Origin: Aeromicrobium piscarium
GTDB taxonomy: Bacteria; Actinomycetota; Actinomycetes; Propionibacteriales; Nocardioidaceae
Reading direction: 5' to 3'
NCBI RefSeq assembly: GCF_007421815.1
Contig: NZ_VLNT01000012.1
Span: 1-64,000, forward strand
Length of the DNA stretch: 64,000 bases
Below are positions 24,828-33,264 of this stretch, piece by piece. The first letter of the stretch is position 1. The number at the start of each line of letters is the position of its first letter. The notes below the pieces were generated by a model. That model was not told where the DNA came from. It saw nothing but the letters and a program-made list of their open reading frames with translations, and did no database searches. The position numbers and the translations under genes were made by a program.

Positions 24828-24949
24828 CGGGCGGTGAGTTACGCACCCCTCGACGCCGGGAGCGGTGGGATAGGCACCTCTCACCCGCTGCGAGACGTGC
24901 GTAGGTCACCGCTCAGCCGAGCGAGAGGTCCGCAGGTCACCGCTCACGC
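24828..24949. repeat. Family 1 palindromic intergenic repeat, copy a
   Basis: Several units of GGCGGTGAGTTACGCACC and its inverse (GTGCGTAGGTCACCGC), with CACCTCTC/GAGAGGT arms. It lies 7 bp after the permease stop. The rest of 24821..25119 holds the family 2 repeat at 25010 and the promoter region of the next operon. Confidence 0.7.
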
Positions 24950-25009
24950 GAGTCCCCACCCGCGCGCGATCGATGGCGGTACGTGGTCAACGTTATCCGG
25001 GGCTCTATG

Positions 25010-25060
25010 AGGTTGATGGGCTACCGCCGCTGCGACGGAAAGGTTGATGGCCTACCGCCG
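25010..25060. repeat. Family 2 repeat: AGGTTGATGGNCTACCGCC, two direct units
   Basis: AGGTTGATGGGCTACCGCC at 25010 and AGGTTGATGGCCTACCGCC at 25041, 31 bp apart. Related units in both orientations occur at 39625..39707. Confidence 0.6.
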
Positions 25061-25119
25061 CCCACGGAAGCCATTGAGAGAGCTAGCGAACCGGGTCCGC
25101 TCGAGGCATAATTCAACAT

Positions 25120-25836
25120 ATGATGAATAAATCCATCGAGGTGGACCGACTCGTCGTCCAGCGCGGCCGGTCCACCGTGCTGCCCGGCTTGGACGTCGCC
25201 ATCGGCGCGGGCTCCATCACCGGCCTGCTCGGACCGAGCGGCAGCGGCAAGACCACGCTCATCCGCTGTATCGCCGGCGTTCAGCAGATCGCCTCCGGCA
25301 CCGTCCAGGTGCTCGGCGAGCCCGCCGGCACACCCCGCAACAGGGCCCGAGTCGGCTACGTGACCCAGGCCAGCTCCGTCTACGCCGACCTCACCGTCGA
25401 ACAGAACCTGCGCTACTTCGCCGACCTCGCCGGCGCCACACGCACCCGAATCGACGAGGTGCTCGGTCTCGTCGACCTCGTCAGCCACCGCAGCGCCCTG
25501 ACCGGGAACCTCTCCGGCGGACAGCGCACCCGCGTCTCCCTCGCCGCCGCGCTGGTCGCCGCACCCGAGGTCTACCTGCTCGACGAGCCCACCGTCGGAC
25601 TCGATCCGGTGCTGCGTCGCGACCTCTGGCAGCTCTTCGCCGACCTCGCGAGCGACGGCGCGACGTTGCTCGTCTCCAGCCACGTGATGGATGAGGCCGC
25701 CCGCTGCGACCGCGTCCTCCTGCTACGCGACGGCCACCTCATCGCCGACGACACCCCCGCCGGCCTGCGCGCCGATGCCGGCACCGACGACCTCGACGAA
25801 GCATTCCTCCGCATCGCCGAACGAGAGGCGGCCTGA
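25120..25836 (+). CDS. ABC-2 exporter ATP-binding protein
   Basis: 238 residues: Walker A GPSGSGKTT (about 38-46), Q-loop GYVTQASSVYADLTV, signature LSGGQRTRVSLAAAL, Walker B VYLLDEPTVGLDP and H-loop SSHVMDEA. The YVTQ...DLTVEQNLRYFA pattern is typical of DrrA/NatA-type drug or lipid exporters. It starts at ATG 25120, within ATATGATGAAT, and ends TGATG overlapping the permease start. It forms a three-gene operon with the permease and the TetR regulator. Confidence 0.92.
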   Translation: MMNKSIEVDRLVVQRGRSTVLPGLDVAIGAGSITGLLGPSGSGKTTLIRCIAGVQQIASGTVQVLGEPAGTPRNRARVGYVTQASSVYADLTVEQNLRYFADLAGATRTRIDEVLGLVDLVSHRSALTGNLSGGQRTRVSLAAALVAAPEVYLLDEPTVGLDPVLRRDLWQLFADLASDGATLLVSSHVMDEAARCDRVLLLRDGHLIADDTPAGLRADAGTDDLDEAFLRIAEREAA

Positions 25837-26564
25837 TGTCCCGCACGCTCGCCACCGCACGGCGCGTCCTCCAGCAGCTGTCCCACGATCCCCGCAGCAT
25901 CGTGCTGATCGCCGCGATGCCCTCGATCCTGCTGCTCGTCTTCCGTTACGTCTATGACGCCCAACCCGGCGTGTTCGACCGCATCGGGCCCCAGATGATC
26001 GGCCTGTTCCCGTTCATCATCATGTTCCTCGTGACCTCCGTGACGATGGTGCGCGAACGGACCTCCGGCACCCTCGAACGCCTGCTCACCACCCGACTAC
26101 GGCGTGGCGAGCTGATCGGCGGTTACGCCCTCGCCTTCGCCGTCGCCGCTCTCACACAGGCGGCGATCACCACGGCCTTCGCGCTCTGGGCGCTCGGACT
26201 CGACATCGCGCTCCCCTGGGCGCTGCTCGCCTTCGCCGTGCTCGGCGCCGTCGTCGGCACCGCGCTCGGACTGCTCGCCTCGGCCTTCGCGCGGACCGAG
26301 TTCCAGGCCGTGCAGTTCATGCCGCTGGTGATCGTGCCGCAGATCCTGCTCTGCGGACTCCTCCTCGCCCGCGATCAGATGCCCGATGTGCTGTACGCGA
26401 TCTCGTGGGCCCTGCCGCTGAGCTACGCCACCAATGCCTTCACCGAGCTGGCCTCGTCCGACAGTTTCTCCGGCGATCTCCTGCGGGACCTGCTCGTCCT
26501 CATCGGGTTCGCCCTCGTGGCGGTCTTCGGCGCGTCACTCACGTTGCGACGGAGGACGGCGTGA
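25836..26564 (+). CDS. ABC-2 type transporter permease
   Basis: 242 residues with six hydrophobic segments. The phrase FRIGPQMIGLFPFIIMFLVT and the cytoplasmic RERTSGTLERLLTTRLRRGELIGGY motif are the ABC-2 membrane-domain signature, followed by AFARTEFQAVQFMPLVIVPQILLCGLLL. It pairs with the ATPase at 25120 to export a drug, lipid or similar amphiphile. Its end overlaps the TetR gene by four bases (GTGA), implying coupled translation. Confidence 0.9.
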   Translation: MSRTLATARRVLQQLSHDPRSIVLIAAMPSILLLVFRYVYDAQPGVFDRIGPQMIGLFPFIIMFLVTSVTMVRERTSGTLERLLTTRLRRGELIGGYALAFAVAALTQAAITTAFALWALGLDIALPWALLAFAVLGAVVGTALGLLASAFARTEFQAVQFMPLVIVPQILLCGLLLARDQMPDVLYAISWALPLSYATNAFTELASSDSFSGDLLRDLLVLIGFALVAVFGASLTLRRRTA

Positions 26565-27145
26565 CCGGTCGCCGACGCGGCCGGCCTCGCAGCTCCGAAT
26601 CGGCCGATCGGCGCGCGGCGATCCTGGCGTCGGCGCGGACCGCCTTCGCCGCGCGGGGCTTCCAGGGCACCACGGTGCGCGCGGTGGCCGCGGACGCGGG
26701 AGTGGACCCCAGCCTCGTCGCGCACTACTTCGGCAGCAAGGAGCGGCTCTTCGTCGCCACGATGGAACTGCCGGTCGACCCCGCCGCCAAACTCGCGGGC
26801 GTCATCGCCGAGGGGCCCCAGGGACTCGGCGAGCGACTGGTGCGGACCTTCGTGTCCTCGTGGGACCCGCATCGCGAGGTCATCGCGGCCCTCCTTCGAG
26901 GCGCGGTCTCCGGCAGCGAGGCCTCTCCACCGGTCGTCGAGATGGCCCGCGAGGTGCTCGTCGCCGCGATCCACTCCGCCCTCGAGGGCGAACGGCGCGA
27001 ACTGCGCGCGGAACTCGTCGCGGCGCAGGTCATCGGGCTCGGCATGGCCCGCTACGTCGCCGCCTTCGAGCCGCTCGCCTCGTCGCCGGTCGAGGACGTG
27101 GTGGCGGCCTACGCGCCGGCGGTGCAATCCCTCATCGACGGGTGA
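26561..27145 (+). CDS. TetR-family repressor of the ABC-2 exporter operon
   Basis: 194 residues from the GTG at 26561; the frame is open upstream but that part lies within the permease gene. The HTH is at about 20-60: RRAAILASARTAFAARGF, TTVRAVAADAGVDPSLVAHY, FGSKERLF. The C-terminal ligand domain has the TetR_C (CprB/ActR-like) form. Position as third gene of the exporter operon suggests it represses this operon and senses the exported compound. Confidence 0.88.
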   Translation: MTGRRRGRPRSSESADRRAAILASARTAFAARGFQGTTVRAVAADAGVDPSLVAHYFGSKERLFVATMELPVDPAAKLAGVIAEGPQGLGERLVRTFVSSWDPHREVIAALLRGAVSGSEASPPVVEMAREVLVAAIHSALEGERRELRAELVAAQVIGLGMARYVAAFEPLASSPVEDVVAAYAPAVQSLIDG

Positions 27146-27170
27146 TCGCACAGCGGTCGCGGACTGCGCC

Positions 27171-27198
27171 TGGGCGGTGAGCAGTCACGCACCTGGGG
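27171..27198. repeat. Partial family 1 repeat, copy b
   Basis: GGGCGGTGAGCAGTCACGCACC matches one arm of the family 1 repeat. Only a single unit is present, next to the 7-bp tandem array. Confidence 0.35.
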
Positions 27199-27239
27199 CG
27201 ACGGGGCGCGGGATGGCCCACCGCCCACCGGGCACGAGG

Positions 27240-27272
27240 CACCGGGCACCGGGCACCGGGCACCGGGCACCG
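27240..27272. repeat. Tandem array of the 7-mer CACCGGG, four perfect units plus a partial fifth
   Basis: CACCGGG is repeated head to tail from 27240 to 27267 and then CACCGA. It lies in the intergenic gap between convergent genes, so copy number could vary without affecting a protein. Confidence 0.8.
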
Positions 27273-27312
27273 ACGGAGGATGTGACTCCACAGGGCGAAC
27301 CGGTGGAGGCGG

Positions 27313-27942
27313 TCAGTTGGCGAGGGCGGCGATGCCGACCAGAAGGAAAGCGATGAACGAGATCGGCACGACCCACGCGGCCGCGATCGCCATCGTCACC
27401 GTGGTGCCGATCCGAGGAGGGAAGAGGTAGCGCGCCCGCGGCAGGTCGCCGACGCTGTCGATCCACTTGCCGCTGAGGCCCACCGTGTTCCACACCCCTC
27501 GCAGCCTGGAGAAGACACGGGTGCCGCCGTCTCCACCGGTGATCTGGAGCAAGGCGCCCCGAGCGTCCTCGACCTTGCCGCTCATGCTCACCGCGATACC
27601 CAGCTCGGTGGCCAACCGATCCGGCTCGGTCACGGCCTGCAGGATCCGCCAGCGACGGAATCCGAACACGAAGACCACCAGACCCAGCACGAGGGCGACG
27701 GCCAGCGCGACCCACCGCACCCCACTGCCCTCCACGATCGCGATCATCAGCAGACCGGCGATGAAGGGCAGCGGCAGGACGAGCAAGGCCAACGTGGGCC
27801 AGCGCAACAGCCGCACGGCGAGCGTGATGACCTGTGCGGCACGCGTCGACGCGTCCGCCGTCTGCCCGTCGATCCGGGAAGCCATGTCGTCGACGGCACG
27901 ATTCGCCCGCGACCCCATCCCGTCCTTGCCGCTCCTGCTCAT
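27313..27942 (-). CDS. Hypothetical membrane protein (209 aa)
   Basis: The N-terminal 45 residues are soluble and charged. Two membrane helices follow (LLVLPLPFIAGLLMIAIV and WVALAVALVLGLVVFVFGF), then a cytoplasmic segment, and a last helix at the C-terminus (VVPISFIAFLLVGIAALA). The family is unrecognised. The central soluble part (EDARGALLQITGGDGGTRVF) has no catalytic signature. The ATG at 27942 lies within ATATGAGCAGG; an AGCCTGGGG run precedes it, so the ribosome-binding site is weak. It stands alone between the exporter operon and the DMT transporter. Confidence 0.65.
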   Translation of the reverse strand: MSRSGKDGMGSRANRAVDDMASRIDGQTADASTRAAQVITLAVRLLRWPTLALLVLPLPFIAGLLMIAIVEGSGVRWVALAVALVLGLVVFVFGFRRWRILQAVTEPDRLATELGIAVSMSGKVEDARGALLQITGGDGGTRVFSRLRGVWNTVGLSGKWIDSVGDLPRARYLFPPRIGTTVTMAIAAAWVVPISFIAFLLVGIAALAN

Positions 27943-27987
27943 ATCCCCAGCCTAGGCGTCGTCGGCAATCCGCGGGCCGCTCGGCGA

Positions 27988-28104
27988 GAGCGGTGGGATA
28001 GACACCTCTCACTCGGATGGGCGGTGAGATAGACACCTCTCCGGGCCCGCGAGACGTGCGTAAGTCACCGCCCGGCCCGCGGGACGTGCGTAAGTCACCG
28101 CCCG
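27988..28104. repeat. Family 1 palindromic intergenic repeat, copy c
   Basis: AGCGGTGGGATAGACACCTCTC and GGCGGTGAGATAGACACCTCTC face two copies of GACGTGCGTAAGTCACCGCCCGG. It lies in the divergent gap directly upstream of the transporter start at 28130 and so may hold its promoter or leader. Confidence 0.75.
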
Positions 28105-28129
28105 GGGAGCGGACGACTACTGTGCGTGA

Positions 28130-28957
28130 GTGGCCATCGTCCTGTCGCTCCTCTCCGCGCTCGCCTACGGCGTCTCGGACTTCGTGGGCGGGACCACCTC
28201 CAAGCGCGCATCGCCCTGGCAGGTCGCGATCCTCGCCCAGTGCGTATCGCTGGTCCTCATGCTCGGCGTGGCCGCCACGGTCGGAGGCCGGCTGACCGGA
28301 CACGACATCGCCATGGCCGTGATCGCCGGCCTCGGTAACGGTCTCGGGGCCGTCTTCCTCTATCGAGGCCTCGCGGGCGGACGGATGAGCGTCGTCGCGC
28401 CCATCTCGGCGGTCGGCACCGCCCTCATCCCGGTCGTCATGGGACTCGGCTTGGGTGATCGACCCGGACTCGTCGCCGGCGCGGGCATCCTGTGCGCCTT
28501 CCCCGCGATCGCGATGATCTCGCGACCACCGGCCGACGATCCCTCGCACCGCGGCGGCGGCGTCCTCGACGCGGTCCTCGCGGGCGTGGGCTTCGGCACG
28601 CTGTTCACGGCCCTCGCCCATGTCGGCGACGGCACCGGCCTGTGGCACTTCCCGGTCATCTACGTGACCTCGCTGATCCTCCTCGTGACGACCGCCGTCA
28701 CGTTCCGTCAGCCGTGGAGACCGAACCGCGCCTCACGTCCCGCCCTCGCGATGGGCGTGCTCAGCGTGATCGCCGGAGTGACCTTCTTCCTCAGCACCCG
28801 CTACGGCCTGCTGTCGGTGGTGGCGGTGGTGTCGTCGCTCTACCCGGCCGCGACCGTCCTGCTCGCGGCATCGCTGCTGCGCGAGCGGATCGCCGCCTGG
28901 CAGGGCATCGGCCTGATCCTCGCGACCCTGGCCGTCTCCCTCGTGGCGCTCGGCTGA
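28130..28957 (+). CDS. EamA/DMT-superfamily transporter
   Basis: 275 residues with ten predicted hydrophobic helices arranged as two EamA repeats. The first opens LSLLSALAYGVSDFVGGTTSKR and contains YRGLAGGRMSVVAPISAVGTALIPVVMG. The second contains STRYGLLSVVAVVSSLYPAATVLLAASLLRER. These are the typical conserved loops of drug/metabolite exporters of the RhaT/EamA class. The start is GTG at 28130. Substrate unknown. Confidence 0.85.
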   Translation: MAIVLSLLSALAYGVSDFVGGTTSKRASPWQVAILAQCVSLVLMLGVAATVGGRLTGHDIAMAVIAGLGNGLGAVFLYRGLAGGRMSVVAPISAVGTALIPVVMGLGLGDRPGLVAGAGILCAFPAIAMISRPPADDPSHRGGGVLDAVLAGVGFGTLFTALAHVGDGTGLWHFPVIYVTSLILLVTTAVTFRQPWRPNRASRPALAMGVLSVIAGVTFFLSTRYGLLSVVAVVSSLYPAATVLLAASLLRERIAAWQGIGLILATLAVSLVALG

Positions 28958-28958
28958 C

Positions 28959-29819
28959 CTACTTGAGGAACTTGCTGGTGCTGCGGTTCTTGAGCGGTTT
29001 GCCGCCGGTCTGACAGGTGGGGCAATACTGCAGTGACGAGTCGGCGAAGACGACCTCCGCGATCGTGTCGCCGCACACATCGCAGGTCTCGCCCGCCCGG
29101 CCGTGCACCCGCATCCGGGCCCGCTTGGAGTCCTTCAGCTCCGAGGCCGGCTTGCCCGCCGATGCCGCCATCGCCTCGGTCAGGACATCGTGCACCGCCG
29201 ACTCGAGCCGCGCGACCTCGTCGTCGTCGAGCTGCTCGGCGATCGCGAACGGCGACAGCCGCGCCGCGTGCAGGATCTCGTCGCTGTACGCATTGCCGAT
29301 ACCGGCGATGATCTTCTGATCCCGCAACAGTCGCTTTACCTGAATTTTGCGGGCCAACAACGGGCGCAGCTCGAAGCCCTCGGCCAGCGGATCCGGGCCG
29401 AGGGCCGCGATACCGGGCACCTCCTGCGGATCACGCACCGTATAGACGGCGAGGCCCTTGCGCGTACCGGCCTCGGTGAGATCGAAACCGAGGTGGGGGC
29501 CGTCGCCGGCATCCAGTCGCAGTCGCATCGCGATCGGGCCGTTGCCCATCTTGAGGCGTTTGTCGGCGAGCTGATCGGACCAGCGGATCCATCCGGCCTT
29601 GGCCAGGTGGATCACCAGGTGCAATCCGTCGACCTCGATATCGATGAACTTGCCGTGCCGGGAGACCCCGGTGACAGCGAGCCCGGTGTACGCCGAGACC
29701 GGCGGGTCGAAGGTCTTGAGCACGGCGAAGGAGGCGAGCTCGATGTCGGCCACCACCGCCCCGACACACCGCTCGCGCAGGAAGCCGACCAATGCGTCGA
29801 CCTCGGGCATCTCGGGCAT
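28959..29819 (-). CDS. Fpg/Nei-family DNA glycosylase/AP lyase
   Basis: 286 residues. It starts MPEMPEVDALV, so after removal of methionine the catalytic P2-E3 are in place. The helix-two-turn-helix DNA-binding region is LLRDQKIIAGIGNAYSDEIL. The C-terminal zinc finger CDVCG...YCPTCQTGGK has all four cysteines. Family members excise oxidised purines (MutM/Fpg) or pyrimidines (Nei) and cut the abasic site. The actinomycete Fpg/Nei paralogue set is large, so I do not assign a specific substrate. The stop almost touches the stop of the convergent DMT transporter. Confidence 0.92.
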   Translation of the reverse strand: MPEMPEVDALVGFLRERCVGAVVADIELASFAVLKTFDPPVSAYTGLAVTGVSRHGKFIDIEVDGLHLVIHLAKAGWIRWSDQLADKRLKMGNGPIAMRLRLDAGDGPHLGFDLTEAGTRKGLAVYTVRDPQEVPGIAALGPDPLAEGFELRPLLARKIQVKRLLRDQKIIAGIGNAYSDEILHAARLSPFAIAEQLDDDEVARLESAVHDVLTEAMAASAGKPASELKDSKRARMRVHGRAGETCDVCGDTIAEVVFADSSLQYCPTCQTGGKPLKNRSTSKFLK

Positions 29820-29851
29820 GGGGTCAGCTTAGAGCTCTCCGCCGACACGCG

Positions 29852-30772
29852 TCAGCCGGCGCGCAACTGGGCATTGACCGCAGCTGCGGCCCCGCGCGCA
29901 TCGTCGATCACGATGAAGAGGGGGCGCGCGTCGCGACGATGGATCACGACCGCCTCGCCGCACTGATACACCACGCCCGTGCCGCGAGGCGTCATCCGCA
30001 CACCCCAGCCGCCGAACTCGCCGGGCCCGATCGTGGTGACCTCGGCCCCGGTGATCCGGTCGGCACCGACACGCCATACCGGCCAGGGCGCGAGGCTACG
30101 CAGACGCACGCCGCGCTGATCGACGGTCACCCGCCACCAGGCGGTCGCCAACAGCGGCAGGCCGGTCACCACGAGGATGATGCCGATCATGAAACCGGGC
30201 GCGGGCAGGAACAACAGGACCACCCCGGCGAGGAGCACGACCCCGGAGATACCCAGGAAGATGTCGCTGCGGACGACCCCGGACCAATCCGCACTCGCCG
30301 CGGCGGGGACCGGATCATCGGGATGGCTGCCCTCGTACCGATCCCGCGGGGTGAGGAGACCACCGACGGCGCATCCCACTGCGGCGGCACCGATCGCCGC
30401 GACGAACCACCAGCCCGAGAGCTCGACACCGCTCGCATCGTCCAGGCCGCGCTGCGCACCCGTCGTGGCGAGGTCGAGTCCGATGACGAAGGAGGTCAGG
30501 CCGACCGTGAGCGCGGCGGCGAGCCGGCTCGGCGCCTTCAGCGCCCACACCACGGCACCCACCAGGAGGGCGATACCGGGGCCGACGGCGAGGGTCGTCA
30601 TGAGCGAGACCGGCAGTGAGCTGTAACCGTCCGCGACACCGGAACCGCCCCAATGCCGGGCGATCTGGTCGGGCAGATCACCCGACCAACTCCAGACCAC
30701 GGCGATCCCGGCCAGACCGATCACGACGGGAAGGCCGAACACGATCCAGGCAGCACGAGGATGTCGGGTCAT
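29852..30772 (-). CDS. DUF1648-type membrane protein (306 aa)
   Basis: The N-terminus (FGLPVVIGLAGIAVVWSWSGDLPDQIARHWGGSGVADGYSS) matches DUF1648, whose hallmark is a helix followed by LPxxIpxHWnxxGxxD. Five or six further hydrophobic helices follow, then a soluble C-terminal domain (about 210-306, VTVDQRGVRLRSLAPWPVWRV, VVYQCGEAVVIH) of PH-like or DUF character. DUF1648 proteins include SdpI-like immunity proteins, but function here is unknown. It lies 32 bp upstream of the glycosylase gene on the same strand, so an operon is possible. Confidence 0.75.
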   Translation of the reverse strand: MTRHPRAAWIVFGLPVVIGLAGIAVVWSWSGDLPDQIARHWGGSGVADGYSSLPVSLMTTLAVGPGIALLVGAVVWALKAPSRLAAALTVGLTSFVIGLDLATTGAQRGLDDASGVELSGWWFVAAIGAAAVGCAVGGLLTPRDRYEGSHPDDPVPAAASADWSGVVRSDIFLGISGVVLLAGVVLLFLPAPGFMIGIILVVTGLPLLATAWWRVTVDQRGVRLRSLAPWPVWRVGADRITGAEVTTIGPGEFGGWGVRMTPRGTGVVYQCGEAVVIHRRDARPLFIVIDDARGAAAAVNAQLRAG

Positions 30773-30815
30773 GTCCCCACGCTATCGAGCGCACACCTCG
30801 CCGCGGGCACCCGCC

Positions 30816-30870
30816 GAGTGGTGCAAAATCGCCCCGGACTCGATGAATCCGGGGCGAAATTGCACCACTC
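30816..30870 (-). terminator. Long intergenic hairpin, 21 of 23 positions paired
   Basis: GAGTGGTGCAA...CGCCCCGGA pairs with TCCGGGGCG...TTGCACCACTC around a 9-base loop. It sits between the DEAD-box helicase stop at 30918 and the start of the membrane protein at 30772, so it probably ends helicase transcription. Confidence 0.65.
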
Positions 30871-30917
30871 GTGAGGAGGGCGAGCGCGCGGACGGGCCGA
30901 CGCGCTCGCCGGGCGGG

Positions 30918-32249
30918 TCAGACCTGAGCGGGGCGGCGCTCACCGCTGCGACGCCGGTTGCGATTACGGTTCCGGTTGCGATTGCGGTTGTTGCCGTTCG
31001 CTCCCGGACCCTGCGCACCGGGACCGCCGCGACGAGCCGGGGTGTCCTCGACCGGCGCGGGACGACCGGCACCCGAGAGGGCGTCGACCGTCATCGGCGA
31101 CGGAGCGGTGGCGGCATCATGATGCCGCGCCTCCACCCCGGCCTTGCGCTGCAGGGCGATGACGTCCTTGATGTTCTCGGGAGTGGCGACCGTGACCACG
31201 GTGCCCTTCTCCCCCGCGCGCGCCGTACGGCCCGAGCGGTGCAGGTATGCCTTGTGCTCGGCCGGCGGATCGTAGTGGACCACCAGGCCGATGCCGTCGA
31301 TGTGAATGCCGCGCGCTGCGACATCCGTGGCGACGATCGCCGTCGCATCGCCACGCGTGAACTTGGCGAGATTGCGCTCACGACGACGCTGGTCGAGATC
31401 GCCGTGCAGATCGACCGACTCCACGCCACGCTGCGTCAGCTGACGCGCGAGACGCGCCGCGCCGCGCTTGGTGCGCGTGAACACGATCGTGCGCGGATTG
31501 GCCTCGAGCAGCGAGGTCAAGGTCGTCGACCGCTGGTCACCGGGGACGAGCAGCACGTGGTGCTCCATCGTGACCGGTTGTCCCGCCAGCTCGTCGAGCT
31601 CGTGCAGGCGATGCTGCGGCAGGTGCTTCTGCACGAGCCGGTTGACATCGCCGTCGAGGGTCGCCGAGAGGAGCAGTCGCTGACCGTCCTTGGGCGTCTT
31701 GGACAGCAGCGCGTCGACGGGCTTGTAGAAGCCGAGGTCGCACAGGTGATCGGCCTCGTCGAGCACGGTCATCTCGACATCGTCAAGGCTCGCCTCGCCA
31801 CGATCGAGCAGGTCACCGAGGCGACCGGGAGTGGCGACGAGGATGTCGACCGGACGCGACAGGTCGCGGATCTGACGGTTGATCGGCACGCCGCCGTAGA
31901 CCGTCAGCACGCGCAGCCCCAGCGGGATCGCGAGAGGCTTGATGACCTCTTGGACCTGGGTGGCGAGCTCACGCGTCGGCAGGATGATGAGCGCACGCGG
32001 ACGCTGCCGGCGGCTCGAACCATCGGCCAGCCGGGCGAGAACGGGCAGGCTGAAGGCCAGCGTCTTGCCCGAGCCCGTGCGGGCACGGCCGAGGACGTGG
32101 CGGCCTTCCAGCGCGTCGGGGATGACGGCGGCCTGGACCGGGGTGGGGCTCGTGATCTGCTGACGCATCAGCGCCGACACGAGCGGCTTCGGAAGATCGA
32201 AGGAGGAAGAAAAGGTGGGCAGCACGGGGCTGCCGGAAGGGTGATTCAC
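30918..32249 (-). CDS. DEAD-box ATP-dependent RNA helicase
   Basis: 443 residues. Q motif PTPVQAAVIP, motif I ARTGSGKTLAF, Ia PTRELATQV, Ib TPGR, II LDEADHL, III SATLDG, then IVFTRTKRGA, motif V ATDVAARGIH and VI HRSGRTARAG: the full RhlE-type core. The C-terminal tail, residues about 410-443, is basic with an RNRNRNRNRNRRR run, a likely RNA-binding extension. It should unwind structured RNA in ribosome assembly or decay, and suits its position beside the ribosomal-protein locus. The 156-bp gap to rpsN contains GCAGTATTGCGTAG but nothing decisive. Confidence 0.92.
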   Translation of the reverse strand: MNHPSGSPVLPTFSSSFDLPKPLVSALMRQQITSPTPVQAAVIPDALEGRHVLGRARTGSGKTLAFSLPVLARLADGSSRRQRPRALIILPTRELATQVQEVIKPLAIPLGLRVLTVYGGVPINRQIRDLSRPVDILVATPGRLGDLLDRGEASLDDVEMTVLDEADHLCDLGFYKPVDALLSKTPKDGQRLLLSATLDGDVNRLVQKHLPQHRLHELDELAGQPVTMEHHVLLVPGDQRSTTLTSLLEANPRTIVFTRTKRGAARLARQLTQRGVESVDLHGDLDQRRRERNLAKFTRGDATAIVATDVAARGIHIDGIGLVVHYDPPAEHKAYLHRSGRTARAGEKGTVVTVATPENIKDVIALQRKAGVEARHHDAATAPSPMTVDALSGAGRPAPVEDTPARRGGPGAQGPGANGNNRNRNRNRNRNRRRSGERRPAQV

Positions 32250-32405
32250 AGAACTCTCAGACGTTGCGGATGCCCGCTACCAAGTCACGCAGTATTGCGT
32301 AGTTTCGTCGGGCCGAGCGTCAGCCAGCGTGGTCGCGGCGCGCTCGTTCTGTATCAGTCTACCGCCTCGCCCAACCTCCGCCGAGGCCGGGCGAGGCGGA
32401 ACCGC

Positions 32406-32711
32406 TCACCACGAGGATTTGGTGATGCCCGGAAGCTCGCCGGCATGAGCCGCCGAACGGAAGCGGATTCGCGACAGTCCGGCCTTCCCGATGTGCCCCC
32501 GAGGACGCCCATCGACCTGGTCCCGGCGGCGGAAACGCACCGCAGCGGAGTCCCGAGGCAGCTTGGCCAGCGCCCGCGACGCGGCGATCCGCTCGGCCAT
32601 CGGCAGAGTCGTGTCCTTGCTGGCCCGCCGGAGCTCGGCCCGGCGTTCGGCGTGTCGCTCCACCAGCTCGCGGCGCCGCTCGTTCTTGACGATCTTGCTG
32701 CGCTTCGCCAT
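32406..32711 (-). CDS. rpsN: Ribosomal protein uS14, zinc-free long form
   Basis: 101 residues, [20 protein letters not shown]... ending AGELPGITKSSW, the long uS14 form without the CxxC...CxxC zinc ribbon. In actinomycetes this paralogue replaces the zinc-binding form when zinc is scarce. Its start overlaps the stop of the bL33 gene, so the rpmB-rpmG-rpsN order is one operon read leftwards from the Zur-like site at 33211. Confidence 0.95.
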   Translation of the reverse strand: MAKRSKIVKNERRRELVERHAERRAELRRASKDTTLPMAERIAASRALAKLPRDSAAVRFRRRDQVDGRPRGHIGKAGLSRIRFRSAAHAGELPGITKSSW

Positions 32712-32881
32712 CAGCGCTCCTCCCGAAAGTCGACATGTCGCCGAATCACCGGATCGAACTTGCGCAGAACGAGGCGATCGGGGTCGTTGCGGCGGTTCTT
32801 GCGGGTGACATAGGTGTAGCCGGTGCCAGCGGTCGACCGCAGCTTCACCACCGGACGGACGTCCGAGCTCTTAGAACTCAT
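32711..32881 (-). CDS. rpmG: Ribosomal protein bL33, zinc-free form
   Basis: 56 residues from the ATG at 32881: [37 protein letters not shown]. No cysteines, so it lacks the zinc ribbon of the C+ form. An in-frame ATG at 32926 is possible but gives a non-homologous extension. The chosen ATG lies inside an 11-bp stem (32877..32929), which might restrain its translation. Confidence 0.93.
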   Translation of the reverse strand: MSSKSSDVRPVVKLRSTAGTGYTYVTRKNRRNDPDRLVLRKFDPVIRRHVDFREER

Positions 32882-32929
32882 GCCGCCACCTGCCAGAGAA
32901 GCGTCAGAGTAGGCAGACGGCGGCATGAG
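32877..32929 (-). promoter_or_regulatory. Stem-loop enclosing the rpmG start codon
   Basis: CTCATGCCGCC and GGCGGCATGAG pair perfectly (11 bp, about 31-base loop). In the mRNA the right arm contains the bL33 ATG. It could lower bL33 translation or create an alternative ATG on the left arm. Regulatory role is inference. Confidence 0.35.
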
Positions 32930-32960
32930 GACATCCCCACTGTTCGCTCGCTTCGCTCAC

Positions 32961-33197
32961 TCATACCTTCTCCCCTCTCTTCTGGATCCCGGCGACGACG
33001 GCGTCGATGCCGCGCCGGTCGATGGCCTTGATGCCGCGCGCGCTCACCGTCAGCGTGACGCGGCGGTTCAGGCTCGGCACCCAGTAGGTCTTGCGCTGGA
33101 TGTTGACGTCGAACCGCCGCTTGGTGCGGCGATGCGAATGCGAGACAGCGTGGCCGAAGCCCGGACCCGCTCCCGTCACCTGACAGATACGTGACAT
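32961..33197 (-). CDS. rpmB: Ribosomal protein bL28, zinc-free form
   Basis: 78 residues: [40 protein letters not shown]. There is a single cysteine and no zinc-binding set, as in the C- paralogue. AAGGAG precedes the ATG. It is first gene of the leftward rpmB-rpmG-rpsN operon, with the Zur-like palindrome only 14 bp upstream of its start. Confidence 0.95.
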   Translation of the reverse strand: MSRICQVTGAGPGFGHAVSHSHRRTKRRFDVNIQRKTYWVPSLNRRVTLTVSARGIKAIDRRGIDAVVAGIQKRGEKV

Positions 33198-33210
33198 ATG
33201 ATCTCCTTGT

Positions 33211-33225
33211 TGAGAATGACTCTCA
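33211..33225. promoter_or_regulatory. Zur-like operator TGAGAATGACTCTCA
   Basis: An imperfect 15-bp palindrome close to the actinomycete Zur consensus (TGAAAATCATTTTCA-like). It lies between divergent zinc-free ribosomal-protein operons: 14 bp before rpmB and 39 bp before rpmE2. With zinc present, Zur would bind and repress both. Confidence 0.8.
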
Positions 33226-33264
33226 TGACGATATCATCGTAGCGATCCTCCAGAAAGGTCCACC

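Noticed and set aside
27185-28648. 487-codon minus-strand frame across the membrane protein and DMT transporter
   Set aside because: Spans real genes on both strands and the family 1 repeats.
30771-32813. 680-codon plus-strand frame opposite the DEAD-box helicase and rpsN
   Set aside because: Crosses two verified minus-strand genes and a hairpin.
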